Assembly (NCBI RefSeq): GCF_000373765.1
Contig: NZ_KB892426.1
Coordinates: 1 to 64,000 of the forward strand
DNA: 64,000 nt
Direction: 5' to 3'
Source of the DNA: Legionella shakespearei DSM 23087
Lineage (GTDB): Bacteria > Pseudomonadota > Gammaproteobacteria > Legionellales > Legionellaceae
Shown: piece by piece, positions 45,801-55,275 of the stretch
Position numbering within the stretch: the stretch's first letter is position 1
Layout: each line of letters starts with the position of its first letter
Made by a program: the position numbers and the translations under genes
Notes under the pieces: generated by a model
The model's database searches: none
What the model was told of the DNA's origin: nothing
Seen by the model: only the letters and a program-made list of their open reading frames with translations

Positions 45801-48621
45801 ACAAATCACCATCAGCCTTGTAGCCGACAAAATAGGGGAGAGGGCTTATCAGTGCTTTTGATTGTGTGGTGACACTGCGGCCACCGTCTGCTTCAAAGCC
45901 TTCAGCAAAGAAGGTTAATTGATAGGTAGCCTTCTCAAAACGTTCCAGATTCAGATCAAATTCGGCTTCACCCTTTTCATTGGTTTTGACATCAGTCAGG
46001 GTTTCACTAAATACCTTGGGCGGCTTTTTAGGATCAAAAAGCGGATCAGCAAAAACATAATCAGGATATTCATCAAAACTGACATCCTGAGGTGTCAGTA
46101 AAATTTTAGCGCTGATTCTTCTGTCCGTAGCTGGGGCACCATATAAATTCCACAATCCAACTTCAGCTTTTAAATCTGCTGGAGAACTCCATCCATCAGA
46201 AGGTTTTGGTTCAAGGCTTGAACTGATACGCATTCTGTCCGGTTGAAATTCAGAAACTTTAACACTGGTAGAACCTAACAGGCTTTGTGGATGATTGTCT
46301 TTGACTAAAAACAGGTTCACCATATACTGGCCTGTAGGCGAGGTGGCATTAGTTGCAAAATCAAGATCCATATAACCAGTATCATTTAAGGTTATTTTTT
46401 CGTCTTTTATGGTTGTACCACGCGCATCAACAACAGTGACTTGCAAAGGCAGCCCAGCGGGCTGAGCCTGAGCATAAGCCTGTTTGACTATCATACCTAT
46501 ATGGACTGTATCACCAGGACGATAAATGCCACGGTCGGAAAACAGGTAGGCACTTAAACTTTGTTGATCCAGATAAGTATATACGCCACCTATGTCAAAT
46601 TTGGAAAAATTCAATTGGCGGTTGTAGTTACTGTAAGGAATAAAGGAAATATCATTATTCAGGCTGGCCAGATATACAGTGGGTTCTCTGTCTTCAATGA
46701 AGTCTTTAAGAGTAGGGAAGTTAACCCGACCTTGTGCATCAGTAGTTCGTGACAAAATAGGTAAACCATTTTTACCCAATACCGTAACGGTTGCACCCAC
46801 TACAGGTGTACCCTGAGTGATGGAGTTAATGAAGACATCATGAGTGCCGTCATTATTATCTTTGACAATCATTCCCATATCGGTAACCAAAATCAAACGG
46901 CTTGCTTTGACGTCCAAGGCATAATTATTGGTTACATCCCAGCCTGTTGCCTGTAATAAAAACAGCCCCTGTGGTGGTGCTTCATTGGCATTTGCAGTCA
47001 GATATTTACTTAAATCCAGCGCTGTGTATTGCTGTTTGGTCAGGTCAGATGCATCAAATTGTTGAACCTCAGAAAAAATCTGGCTGATGTTTTGTTGGTT
47101 GAATGAGGGATTGATAAAATAAGGGTTGTTAAAATCGCCCTGAGTCTGGGTAACCAACTGGTTGATGTTATTGGGGATCACACGGGCAAATTCAAATTTC
47201 ACCGCAGGAACACCCCGTAATAGTACGGACAGTTTTTTCTCGCCACTTAGTGCCAGTAACGAACCTTTATGCAGGAAACTTATTTCCTTGGGATATTCTG
47301 GTACTGGTATAACAGCAGCATAATCGGTGCTTAAAGTGAAACCGCCAAAACCTTTCATGCCTTTGTCTATTTTAATATAAATATAGCGTGGTGTTGGCGC
47401 AGCAATTTTAAAACTGTGTAATGTGGAATAGTTTTGTTCTGTAGGTAAGGCTTCTTTATTTAATGGAGTCGCCAGAGCCAGAATGGATTGGGTGACTTCA
47501 CCTGGGTTTTGCCATTGGTAATTGGACTTCGCACCCTCAAATGAAGTAGCCGGGTAATCCTGAGGCAACAAATACATATGGACTGATTTGTTAAAATCAG
47601 TTTCATTGGTGCCAATGGTGGTTTCTACAGTCAAAATTTGTTCTGGCCTGTCTTTATCATTTCTGATGATAGTAGCATTGGCAGAGGTGACTTTAAGGAA
47701 ATTCTGGTTATCCGGAATCAATAGATTTTGTGTCAATTCATTTCTGAAATGCGCTGACCCAGTAGATGAAGTGACTTTGTCATCCAAAATCAAACGCAAA
47801 TAACGTGCTTCGTCCTGAATTTTTATGTTTTCAGAATGCAGGTAGGCTTCACGTTTGTTAGCATCATAAGTATAGGTAAATTTAACGGGCTGACCGCTCT
47901 TATCCAGTGTGTTGTTTTTTAAAGTCTGGAACATCAGAGAGGTATTTTTTTCAAGGCTTTCCGCATTGACTGGAAAATTGAATTGAATAGTGGCTACGGC
48001 ATATCTTTGATCTGCATTGACTGGATCCTGATAAAATTTGAATTCAGAGATAGATGCATTGAAGGCCTGGGTTGAAAATGATGTGTCGTAATGTTCTATA
48101 TTGGTGTTGGGGGCAAAAAAGTTTTTCGCGAAATTAATTGTGTATTTTTGTCCGGCAGGCCAGTCTTCTGAGGGCAGGAACATTAACTCGCTATCGCTGT
48201 TCCAACTCCACTCACCAGGAATAGCGGGAGTCATGGTGATTCCTTCAGTCACTGTTTTACCAATTAAATTGATAGGCGCTACGGATTGGTTGGTGAAACC
48301 GTCCTCAGTCTGGATACCAAAATCAATGATCAGATTATTGGGAAATAAGGTCGCTTCATTAGGCGTGATGTCTGGGACTTTAACTGATGCCGTGACATAA
48401 ACCGGCTTGGGTTGGTTTTTATACCAGTGAACCCCGTAAGCGCTGGCGCCAATTGCAGCCAGTAAAAGTACTGCAGTTCCCCAAAAAGTTTTGGGTGATG
48501 TCTGGGATTTTTTATGTAAGTGAGTTAACCAAGGGGGACTGTTCCAGTTTACTTTTCCAAATACTGAAGCAAAGGCAGAACCTATAACATTCAAAATTGA
48601 AGAGATTGGATTTTTGTTCAT
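42862..48621 (-). CDS. Bacterial alpha-2-macroglobulin, membrane anchored
   Basis: At 1919 aa it has the YfhM-type architecture. Bacterial A2M traps proteases in the periplasm and is thought to protect a cell whose wall is damaged. The thioester motif FPYGCTEQL is present with Cys near residue 1475. MG-type beta domains fill most of the protein, for example RGIYRPGDTVHIGMIVKQA, and the bait region is probably before the thioester domain. E. coli YfhM is a lipoprotein; this one has no lipobox but a single hydrophobic segment at about residues 47-66 (WGTAVLLLAAIGASAYGVHW), so it should be anchored in the inner membrane. It is divergent from pbpC across 156 bp, the classic pairing. Confidence 0.95.
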   Translation of the reverse strand: MNKNPISSILNVIGSAFASVFGKVNWNSPPWLTHLHKKSQTSPKTFWGTAVLLLAAIGASAYGVHWYKNQPKPVYVTASVKVPDITPNEATLFPNNLIIDFGIQTEDGFTNQSVAPINLIGKTVTEGITMTPAIPGEWSWNSDSELMFLPSEDWPAGQKYTINFAKNFFAPNTNIEHYDTSFSTQAFNASISEFKFYQDPVNADQRYAVATIQFNFPVNAESLEKNTSLMFQTLKNNTLDKSGQPVKFTYTYDANKREAYLHSENIKIQDEARYLRLILDDKVTSSTGSAHFRNELTQNLLIPDNQNFLKVTSANATIIRNDKDRPEQILTVETTIGTNETDFNKSVHMYLLPQDYPATSFEGAKSNYQWQNPGEVTQSILALATPLNKEALPTEQNYSTLHSFKIAAPTPRYIYIKIDKGMKGFGGFTLSTDYAAVIPVPEYPKEISFLHKGSLLALSGEKKLSVLLRGVPAVKFEFARVIPNNINQLVTQTQGDFNNPYFINPSFNQQNISQIFSEVQQFDASDLTKQQYTALDLSKYLTANANEAPPQGLFLLQATGWDVTNNYALDVKASRLILVTDMGMIVKDNNDGTHDVFINSITQGTPVVGATVTVLGKNGLPILSRTTDAQGRVNFPTLKDFIEDREPTVYLASLNNDISFIPYSNYNRQLNFSKFDIGGVYTYLDQQSLSAYLFSDRGIYRPGDTVHIGMIVKQAYAQAQPAGLPLQVTVVDARGTTIKDEKITLNDTGYMDLDFATNATSPTGQYMVNLFLVKDNHPQSLLGSTSVKVSEFQPDRMRISSSLEPKPSDGWSSPADLKAEVGLWNLYGAPATDRRISAKILLTPQDVSFDEYPDYVFADPLFDPKKPPKVFSETLTDVKTNEKGEAEFDLNLERFEKATYQLTFFAEGFEADGGRSVTTQSKALISPLPYFVGYKADGDLSFIKQGSVRQVNYIAVNPQLTKEEIQDLKIQLVSLRPVTTLVKKADGTYQYQSIIQSNIVNTNAFEIKEAGSSYTLPTQQIGDYSLSVLDKNNTVLSQLKFSIAGASQQPLAKNAELSIKLNKEEYFADEDIEIQITAPYTGSGLITIERDKVYASQWFKTDTTNSVQTIRVPADFQGNGYINVAFVRDWESPELFISPLSYSVAPFTVNHDKHDIKISLKTPEVVKPGEQLTIDYSTDKPGKIIVFAVDEGILQVANFTTPDPLAFFFQKQALQVYTQQTVDQILPKFIQDRELSAAGGDDGEADLASRLNPFKRKTDLPVVFWSGIIDTDSTSRQLTYQVPDYFNGSIKVMAVAVSPDYVGSDDTKTAVRGDFIINPNVPTFVAPGDEFEVSSSVANNIKDSGDHTEVTVTLNVSPEIEIIGSAEQKLEISEGREQTVHYKLRAKSLLGSAKVTFAAVAGDKTGSMDATLSVRPANPFTTYISSGLSKDAKKSLDIIQTLFPEYRNVNATMSSSPLILVFGLQRYMENFPYGCTEQLTSKVMPLIAMNSQSWFAKDTAQLNDKVNTTIQLLSQRQMSHGGFSYWPGLADNSGNNFASVYVMHFLTEARAQGFNVPNDMFFNGINYLKELAGRNVSDMDAARIQAYAIYILTRNEMVTTNYLANLQLYLQKDDSKEWQKDITAAYIAASYKMLKSDADANRLIDLYQPQSKKPFAMDFYDSNIADAQYLYILAKHFPDLLPQKGDKLLMQLVTALNNEEINTVLAGYASLALAAYPAVESTGAGLSMTETRADNQEKAIPADNANYQHLDIDSDVKQISLINPDKQNYFYQLVQAGFDKALPTTPVKEGMEIFREYRDANGNAITSTALGSEIEVHIQIRALNNAYLTNIAIEDLLPGGFEVVRDSVKADSMDFADAREDRVNYFGSVDSTAREIVYKIKAINPGKYVVPPAYAEAMYNPATKARGAVSEITVTAAVK

Positions 48622-48777
48622 GATTTTAATTTATCCCACTTGGACTGAGTGATTGTCGAAAAGCAATTATCTTGTATTATTTTGAATCTAAACGTGTTAC
48701 GATTGTTCACGAAAAATGTCTTCGTGTAAACAATACCAAAATTGGGTATAATTTAACCTTTTTGATACGTAATTTCA

Positions 48778-51087
48778 ATGATGAAAAGAATATTTAAGTG
48801 TATAAGCATAATCCTTGTTTTGCTGTTTGTCAGCGGATATGTACTACTATTTTTTTCACCCAAACCCCCTTTGTTGGATGGCATCAGTTTTTCTCGTGCG
48901 GTGTATGATGATCACCATCAATTACTGCGTTTAACCTTAAGTCAGGATGATAAATATCGCCTCTTTACTCCCTTGTCAGATATCCCCCCACAGCTGATTG
49001 AATCTACTTTGTTACAAGAAGATCAATTTTATCGCTGGCATATGGGTGTTAATCCCTATTCTATGGTTAAGGCAGTCTGGCAAACCTATGCCGTCAAATC
49101 GCGAAGGGTAGGGGCATCCACTATAACCATGCAGGTGGCGCGCCTTCGTTTTGGCATTCATTCTAAAAAAGTCTCGGGGAAATTGTGGCAAATCATTCGT
49201 GCGCTGCAATTGGAAATCCATTACAGCAAAGATGACATTCTGGAAGCTTATTTTAATCTGGCGCCTTATGGCGGAAATATTGAAGGGGTAGGGGCCGCCA
49301 GTCTGGTTTATTTTAACAATCCGGTGGAAAAATTAAGTTTACCCCAAGCCATGACCTTAAGTATTATTCCCCAAAATCCAGGCAAGCGAACTCCAGATAA
49401 TGCTGATTTAAAGAGGATCAGAGATCATCTCTATGCCCGATGGTTAATAAAGCATCCTGAGGATGCCAGGCAAAAGGAAACTTTTGGTCTGCCTTTAGTC
49501 ATGCAAACCAGCCGTAATTTACCATTCAGCGCGCCACACTTGGTGAATATGGTATTGAATGATCCTTACTTAAAGCAAAACAGTGTGGATACCACACTTG
49601 ATTCCAGAGTTCAGGTAATTATTAATCGTATTACGCGCAGTTATCTGGCTCGAAAGAAAAATCTGGGTGTTTATAATGCTTCGGTACTTTTGATTGATAC
49701 CCGGGATATGGGGGTTAAAGGTTTATTAGGTTCTGCGGACTTTTTCAACAAGAACATTAGCGGTCAAATCAATGGTATAGAAATCAAACGTTCCCCTGGA
49801 TCTACTTTAAAGCCCTTTATCTATGCCCTTGCTCTGGATCAGGGGTTAATTCACCCCAATACCGTATTAAAAGACGTGCCTCACAGTTTCAGCGGTTATA
49901 ATCCTGAAAACTTTGACTATGATTTTATGGGGCCTGTTAAGGCAAAAGATGCTTTAGTGTTAAGCCGTAATATTCCTGCTGTGACTCTTGCCAGTGAGTT
50001 GACTAATCCTACCTTGCATCAACTTCTCGAAAACGCGCAAATCAGTTCTTTGAAACCAGAATCATACTATGGACTGTCTTTAAGTCTGGGTGGTGTTGAA
50101 TTAACTATGAAAGAATTAGTTGGTTTGTACGCCATGTTAGTGAATGACGGAATGTGGTATCCCATTCGTTTATACAAAGAGGATAACAAGCCGGATGGCA
50201 AAAGAGTGTTAAGTCCCGAAGCCAGTTTTCTTGTTTTGAATATGCTGCAAAGTACTCCAGGCCATGATTTGAATTATAAAAGTTCCTCGCAATTACCTGT
50301 GGCATGGAAAACGGGTACTTCCTCGGGGTATCGTGATGCCTGGGCGGTTGGTTCTTTTGGTCCTTATGTATTGGCGGTATGGATAGGTAATTTTGATAAT
50401 AAGGCGAATCCGGCTTTTGTGGGTAAAGACATAGCGGCTCCCTTATTTTTTGAATTGATTGATGCCATCAAACATGAGCGTGGGCCTTTACAGGCTATAG
50501 ACAAACATCCTGAACATATGAACCTTGCAAAGGTAGAAGTATGCAGAGCTTCAGGAATGCTTCCTACCCGTTATTGCCGCGATACAGAATGGAGTTGGTT
50601 TATTCCAGGAAAATCACCGATTAAGACGGATACCATTTTCAGGGAAGTGGCTATTAATAATCGTACTGGCTTGCGTACCTGTCATATTGATGAAAATACC
50701 CGCTTTGAAATTTTTGAATTCTGGCCTTCTGATTTATTACGCATTTTTAAAAGGGCGGGTATTCAACGACACACGCCTCCCTTTTTTGAAGCGGATTGCG
50801 CTTTATCGGGTAATCAGGGCATTACGCCACAGATTACTTCGCCTCAAACGGGTATCAGCTATGTAGTGCGTGCTGATTCACCGTTGAATAGCAAAATACC
50901 TTTGACAGCAGTGACTGATGCGGGGATTGCCCATTTGTATTGGTTCATTAATGAGTCGTTTATCGCCAAAACAAAAGCGGATGAGTCTTTTTTGTGGCAG
51001 GCAAAGCCGGGTAAATACGTGATACGAGTTGTGGATGATCATGGATTATCTGATGCACGGGATATTACGGTTCAGCTGGATAGATAA
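48778..51087 (+). CDS. pbpC: Penicillin-binding protein 1C
   Basis: A bifunctional peptidoglycan synthase of 769 aa with an N-terminal anchor (about residues 6-27). The GT51 glycosyltransferase has EDQFYRWHMGVNP and RRVGASTITMQVARL. The transpeptidase has SPGSTLKPFIYAL (SxxK), SRNIPAV (SxN) and KTGTSSGYRDAW (KTG). The PbpC-specific C-terminal domain starts near residue 670. Two adjacent ATG codons (48778, 48781) are possible starts; neither has a strong ribosome-binding site. Divergent pairing with the A2M gene suggests wall repair and protease trapping act together. Confidence 0.96.
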   Translation: MMKRIFKCISIILVLLFVSGYVLLFFSPKPPLLDGISFSRAVYDDHHQLLRLTLSQDDKYRLFTPLSDIPPQLIESTLLQEDQFYRWHMGVNPYSMVKAVWQTYAVKSRRVGASTITMQVARLRFGIHSKKVSGKLWQIIRALQLEIHYSKDDILEAYFNLAPYGGNIEGVGAASLVYFNNPVEKLSLPQAMTLSIIPQNPGKRTPDNADLKRIRDHLYARWLIKHPEDARQKETFGLPLVMQTSRNLPFSAPHLVNMVLNDPYLKQNSVDTTLDSRVQVIINRITRSYLARKKNLGVYNASVLLIDTRDMGVKGLLGSADFFNKNISGQINGIEIKRSPGSTLKPFIYALALDQGLIHPNTVLKDVPHSFSGYNPENFDYDFMGPVKAKDALVLSRNIPAVTLASELTNPTLHQLLENAQISSLKPESYYGLSLSLGGVELTMKELVGLYAMLVNDGMWYPIRLYKEDNKPDGKRVLSPEASFLVLNMLQSTPGHDLNYKSSSQLPVAWKTGTSSGYRDAWAVGSFGPYVLAVWIGNFDNKANPAFVGKDIAAPLFFELIDAIKHERGPLQAIDKHPEHMNLAKVEVCRASGMLPTRYCRDTEWSWFIPGKSPIKTDTIFREVAINNRTGLRTCHIDENTRFEIFEFWPSDLLRIFKRAGIQRHTPPFFEADCALSGNQGITPQITSPQTGISYVVRADSPLNSKIPLTAVTDAGIAHLYWFINESFIAKTKADESFLWQAKPGKYVIRVVDDHGLSDARDITVQLDR

Positions 51088-51125
51088 ACACTGTAATGAA
51101 AACCTTGATTACGTTACGCTGCATC

Positions 51126-51240
51126 GGATCCACGTCGTCCTGAGCGCGTCTTTTTGCGCGAAGGATCTCCAAATACTGGCAATGTGCCAATTTCAGGAGA
51201 TCCTTCGCGCAAAAAGACGCGCTCAGGACGACGTGGATCC
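51126..51240. repeat. Family B palindromic element (copy B6) fused to A and E fragments
   Basis: A 113-bp B element with arms beginning GATCCACGTCGTCCTGAGCG. It is preceded by an E fragment (GAAAACCTTGATTACG at 51097) and followed directly by an A arm tip (GAGGAAGCGGAATTTTTGTT at 51242). The central sequence AAATACTGGCAATGTGCCAA is identical to that of B7. No gene lies in 51088-51367. Confidence 0.9.
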
Positions 51241-51367
51241 GTGAGGAAGCGGAATTTTTGTTGAGGCACAGAGCCTGATTTAGCATTGGTGTAGAGCATA
51301 AACTAAGATGTGATCAATGCAGCCGGGAATTGTGTCACTGCGTGCGAGCAGACCAGGCTACAGTCTA

Positions 51368-51988
51368 TTAAAACTCCTGCTGACTCGGTGAAAATTTCTT
51401 AAAAAATTTATTCAGTTTAAACCGCTTCGCAACGTCCGGCTTATCCAGAAAAATCAGCTTGCTCACATAAATTGTCGCACAGAACTGAACTATGCCCATC
51501 ACAATAAACAGGGTTTCAAACGAACTGTTGGCAATGATCATCCCACCACAAAGCAGGGCAACACCGGTATAAATACTTGCCAGGCCATTAGCCAGACCCC
51601 AGGTCAGTCCTTCATGTGTTTTGTCCTCGCAACGCGCATAAAGAGCATACCATGTGGTTGTAGAAAGGCCTCCGGAAATCCCAAGCCCAATCTGCAGAAG
51701 TGCCAATTGCTGCTTATTGCTGACAAAAATATAGCAAAAAGTAAAAATGGTTTGCAGTGCGTATCCTAAAACCAATAACTTTTCTTTATAAATAAAATCA
51801 GAAATATAGCCCAGACCAACAACTACTATGCCTACAGAAATCAGATAAAGAGCCCACACCCAGGAAATGTCTAAAGGGGATGATTGGAATTTGGCACAAA
51901 AGACACCGAATAAGGGACCTAACATGCCTTCGGAAAGATACCAAAGGTTATTAGCGAATAGTAAGGTACGCTCTTTTTTATTAAACAT
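51368..51988 (-). CDS. Six-segment MFS-like membrane protein (half-size)
   Basis: A 206-aa hydrophobic protein with about six membrane passes. It begins NKKERTLLFANNLWYLSEGM then LGPLFGVF and contains WVWALYLISVGIVVVGLGYI followed by SDFIYKEK, which resembles the loop 2-3 region of major facilitator transporters. Full MFS proteins have 12 passes; only the first half is present, so this is either a genuine half transporter or a truncated gene. The tail is basic (KRFKLNKFFKKF). Downstream is repeat DNA, with no trace of the second half. Confidence 0.7.
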   Translation of the reverse strand: MFNKKERTLLFANNLWYLSEGMLGPLFGVFCAKFQSSPLDISWVWALYLISVGIVVVGLGYISDFIYKEKLLVLGYALQTIFTFCYIFVSNKQQLALLQIGLGISGGLSTTTWYALYARCEDKTHEGLTWGLANGLASIYTGVALLCGGMIIANSSFETLFIVMGIVQFCATIYVSKLIFLDKPDVAKRFKLNKFFKKFSPSQQEF

Positions 51989-52147
51989 TTCCCTGTCTGT
52001 GAATTAGTCTGAACACTATAAACATACAAGGTTCAGAAGCATTTTAATATAGTAAATTGAAATTAATTTCTCTTATTGTTTTACATAACTTTTTATCGTT
52101 ATCTTAAAATGTTACTCTAACCCTCAGATCAATCAGGAACCCAGTTT

Positions 52148-53260
52148 ATGCCCTTATCGCAAGCAAGCCGTATTTTATCTCTCGACGTATTTCGCGGATT
52201 AACTATTGTATTCATGATTTTGGTAAACAGTCAGGGGAATGATTCGGCTTATCCTGTTCTGGAACATGCTGCCTGGAATGGGTGTACTCTGGCGGATATT
52301 GTCTTCCCATCCTTTTTATTTATTGTGGGTGTAACCACAGTTATCAGCTTAAGAAAGCAAATAGGGCAAAGCACCCATGAAGTGATTTATCGCTCTATAA
52401 TGGAACGAAGTTTTATCATGTTTGCTCTAGGCTTGTTTTTAAATGTCTTCCCTAACCATTTTGATTTTTATCATTTGCGAATTTATGGAATATTACAACG
52501 CATAGCCCTGTGTTATTTAGCCTGTAGTTTTATTTATCTTAAGACCACTATTAAAACCCAGTTATTCATTTTTTTGAGTATCTTATTCGGCTACTGGCTG
52601 GTGATGACGCAGATACCAGTGCCTGGTTATGGGGCCAATCAATTGGATAGTGAGGGAAGTTGGGTTTCCTTCTTTGATCAAATGATTTTTTCCGCTGATC
52701 ATTTGCTGGAAAAAACCTATGATCCTGAAGGTTTCTTCACTACCATTCCATCTATAGCAACCACATTGTCAGGTGTGCTGACTGGCAGTTTGCTCCTGAG
52801 TTCCCTGAGCAAGAACAAGAAATGTATTTTGATGTTGGGTATGGGGGGCCTGTTTCTTCTTTTAGGCGGTTTATGGGATAGTACTTTTCCTATTAACAAA
52901 AACCTGTGGACCAGTTCTTTTGTGTTATGGACCAGCGGTTATGCACTTATCACTTTTGCTCTGTGCTTTTTAATTATTGATATATGGAATGTAACAAAGT
53001 GGGCTTTGCCATTGAAGATTTTCGGCATGAATGCCTTATTTGCTTTTGTCTTGCATGTGCTTTTATTAAAACTGCAATTTATTTTTTATTATCCCTTGAG
53101 TACTGGCAAGACGGGTAATTTAAAGGCAACTATTACTGATTACTTCTTCAGCAGTTTTTCTGAACCTAATGCCGCCTTGTTTTATTCTCTGGCGTTTTTG
53201 CTTTTGAATTTTATAGTGGTGACGTTTTTGTATCGCCGTAAAATATTCATACGGATCTAG
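52148..53260 (+). CDS. HGSNAT/NagX-like membrane acyltransferase family protein
   Basis: The 370-aa polytopic protein starts with RILSLDVFRGLTIVFMILVN and has ADIVFPSFLFIVGVTTVISL. These are the signature blocks of the family related to heparan-alpha-glucosaminide N-acetyltransferase (DUF5009, NagX). About ten hydrophobic segments follow. Related bacterial proteins are thought to act on amino sugars; the substrate here is unknown. A family C unit lies just after its stop. Confidence 0.85.
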   Translation: MPLSQASRILSLDVFRGLTIVFMILVNSQGNDSAYPVLEHAAWNGCTLADIVFPSFLFIVGVTTVISLRKQIGQSTHEVIYRSIMERSFIMFALGLFLNVFPNHFDFYHLRIYGILQRIALCYLACSFIYLKTTIKTQLFIFLSILFGYWLVMTQIPVPGYGANQLDSEGSWVSFFDQMIFSADHLLEKTYDPEGFFTTIPSIATTLSGVLTGSLLLSSLSKNKKCILMLGMGGLFLLLGGLWDSTFPINKNLWTSSFVLWTSGYALITFALCFLIIDIWNVTKWALPLKIFGMNALFAFVLHVLLLKLQFIFYYPLSTGKTGNLKATITDYFFSSFSEPNAALFYSLAFLLLNFIVVTFLYRRKIFIRI

Positions 53261-53267
53261 TGGGAAC

Positions 53268-53296
53268 ATCCCGGCTGCAAGCAGACCGGGCTACGC
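53268..53296. repeat. Family C unit
   Basis: CATCCCGGCTGCAAGCAGAC followed by CGGGCTACG, directly after the acyltransferase-like gene, then a short family B-like word (CGATCTACATCGTCC). Confidence 0.8.
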
Positions 53297-53415
53297 ATCT
53301 TTGCCATTCCCCGATCTACATCGTCCAAAATCATATTGTAATAATCCTCATGATCATGCATCATTGCTTCTAATTTGTCCAAATGTAACCGTGCTAATCA
53401 AATCAGGATGTATGT

Positions 53416-54834
53416 ATGTCACAGTCAATTACTAAAACTATTAAGTTTATTTATTCATATGAATCTAAAACGGTGGAGCTGCTGTCTGAATTTGATCTTA
53501 CTACTGAAGATTTTTGTAAGCATTTAAATGATATTTTAAATCATCCTCGGTTTCATAGCATAGATCCAGATCGCCTTTTGCCGGCATTAAACTTTTACAG
53601 GCAAATAAATCCGGACGATGGCTTTCGCCTTTTGACTCATTTAACTAAGCCAGAGTGTTTTCAAGCGGTTTATTGTTATCTAGCTGATGAGTTATCCAGA
53701 AATACAGGGTCTGGAGTCTACAAAGAAATTGCTCATGCTTTAGTGAACCATCCATCCTTTACCAACTATTTTATGAATTGCATAGTGCAAAAAGTAAAAA
53801 CGAAATTCGATTATTTTGAGAGCGTCGATGGAAAGGATAGAAAGGATAAAATATTCTACCTTGCTAATTTGACCTCTTTATCTATAGAGCGTTTACTTGC
53901 CGATGAGAGGTACAAAAGTTTATCACTCGTCATGAAAATTAAACTGTTTGATGTTTATCACTCTCCCTTTATCGCAGACAGCTCACAGATGCTTGAGTTA
54001 ATACTGGAAAAAGTGCAAGACGGTGATCTGGATGAGCTATGTAAAGAGTTATTGAAGACATTTCCGAATAGCCGTAGATTATCCAAATCGTTTAATCAAA
54101 TATTGAATGCGCCACGAATAGCAACTCAAATTAATAACTACTTTCTGAAAGGTCTTTTGGATGCCAGATTTAGTTTTCGCTGGCACATATATCTGAGGTC
54201 TACCTTTCAGTTAGATTATGACTATCTCGCCCGTTATTTAAACCGAACCAAAGTTCGACCTCAACAATTACATGACTTTGAAGAAGTTTATAAACAATCT
54301 AAAGAGCATGTAAGTCTGGATTGTATCAAAACACTTTTACTTGAAAACAGAAATCAAATCTGTGGAGTTTTGCCAGAAAAAAAGGAATTAATACCTTTTG
54401 AGCAATTAATGCATTCTCTTATTTCTGCTTTAAAACGTTGCCCTGTTCAAAACCCGAGTTCTTTTTGTTCGAAATTACCGGGTAATAGTATGGAAGAGAA
54501 GCTTTGTGGTTATCTGGATTACTTGCTGACCGGACCTGAGAGTTATTGTGATAACTTAAGATGGCTTATGATAGCGGACAAGAATATTTACTTTGCGGTT
54601 CTGGGTATTTATGGCTGGCACTTTTATGAACCAGAGAAATACAAACTATCTCCAATGACTGTGACTTGTGTGTATGATTTATTGGTTGAATGTAAAAACA
54701 TGAGTCTTTTAGAGCGGCTGAAAATTATTAAACTACTCTCTGAACAGCCAAAACCGGAGGAAGTAAACAAAGAGGTGACGGCACATGATACCGCAACATC
54801 CTCCCCATCCAGCCCATCTTTTTTTCATTCTTGA
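53416..54834 (+). CDS. Uncharacterised 472-aa helical protein, possible effector
   Basis: Not recognised. There are no membrane segments or signal peptide. The sequence reads as an all-helical solenoid-like protein with repeated Leu/Tyr-rich helices (LLPALNFYRQINPDDGFRLL, CLDYLLTGPE-type helices, DNLRWLMIADKNIYFAVLG). The C-terminus is Ser/Thr/Pro-rich and disordered (AHDTATSSPSSPSFFHS) after a Glu-containing stretch (PKPEEVNKEV), a composition seen in some Dot/Icm substrates. Family A and B repeats follow immediately. Confidence 0.6.
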   Translation: MSQSITKTIKFIYSYESKTVELLSEFDLTTEDFCKHLNDILNHPRFHSIDPDRLLPALNFYRQINPDDGFRLLTHLTKPECFQAVYCYLADELSRNTGSGVYKEIAHALVNHPSFTNYFMNCIVQKVKTKFDYFESVDGKDRKDKIFYLANLTSLSIERLLADERYKSLSLVMKIKLFDVYHSPFIADSSQMLELILEKVQDGDLDELCKELLKTFPNSRRLSKSFNQILNAPRIATQINNYFLKGLLDARFSFRWHIYLRSTFQLDYDYLARYLNRTKVRPQQLHDFEEVYKQSKEHVSLDCIKTLLLENRNQICGVLPEKKELIPFEQLMHSLISALKRCPVQNPSSFCSKLPGNSMEEKLCGYLDYLLTGPESYCDNLRWLMIADKNIYFAVLGIYGWHFYEPEKYKLSPMTVTCVYDLLVECKNMSLLERLKIIKLLSEQPKPEEVNKEVTAHDTATSSPSSPSFFHS

Positions 54835-54875
54835 TTATAAGAAATGCTAAATCAGGCGCTGTGCCGCAACAAAAC

Positions 54876-54968
54876 TTCCGCTTCCTGACGGTCGCGGCTC
54901 GGTTTCCGGTGCACGATGAAGTCAATACGAACACACGAAAACCGAGCCGCGACCGTCAGGAAGCGGAA
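54876..54968. repeat. Family A palindromic repeat (copy A5)
   Basis: TTCCGCTTCCTGACGGTCGC ... GGAAGCGGAA with the same spacer as copy A3 at 27 kb. The extended A/T-rich tip (CAACAAAACTTCC) is present on the left only. Confidence 0.9.
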
Positions 54969-55060
54969 CAGTTATACTGGCAGGGACAGTGTTTCTGCTC
55001 TGAACCCATGGATCCCTCGGACAAGCCGAGGGACGGCGGAAATCCTTTACGAGCCAACCC

Positions 55061-55173
55061 GATCTGCGTCGTCCTGAGCGCGTCTTTTTGCGCGAAGGAT
55101 CTCCAAATACTGGCAATGTGCCAATTTCAGGAGATCCTTCGCGCAAAAAGACGCGCTCAGGACGACGTGGATC
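55061..55173. repeat. Family B palindromic element (copy B7)
   Basis: A 113-bp element with a centre identical to copy B6. Between A5 and B7 is a family I-like word (CCCTCGGACAAGCCGAGGGA at 55015). A family C unit follows at about 55230-55260. The 441 bp between the 472-aa gene and the methyltransferase stop are thus nearly all repeats. Confidence 0.92.
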
Positions 55174-55275
55174 GGGTAAGAGCAAAGATGTGTAGAACAG
55201 ACAGCAGCTTGCCGCTGGGATCGAAGTACGCACAACCCGGCTGCAAGCAGACCGGGCTGCAAATCTTTCTATTTG

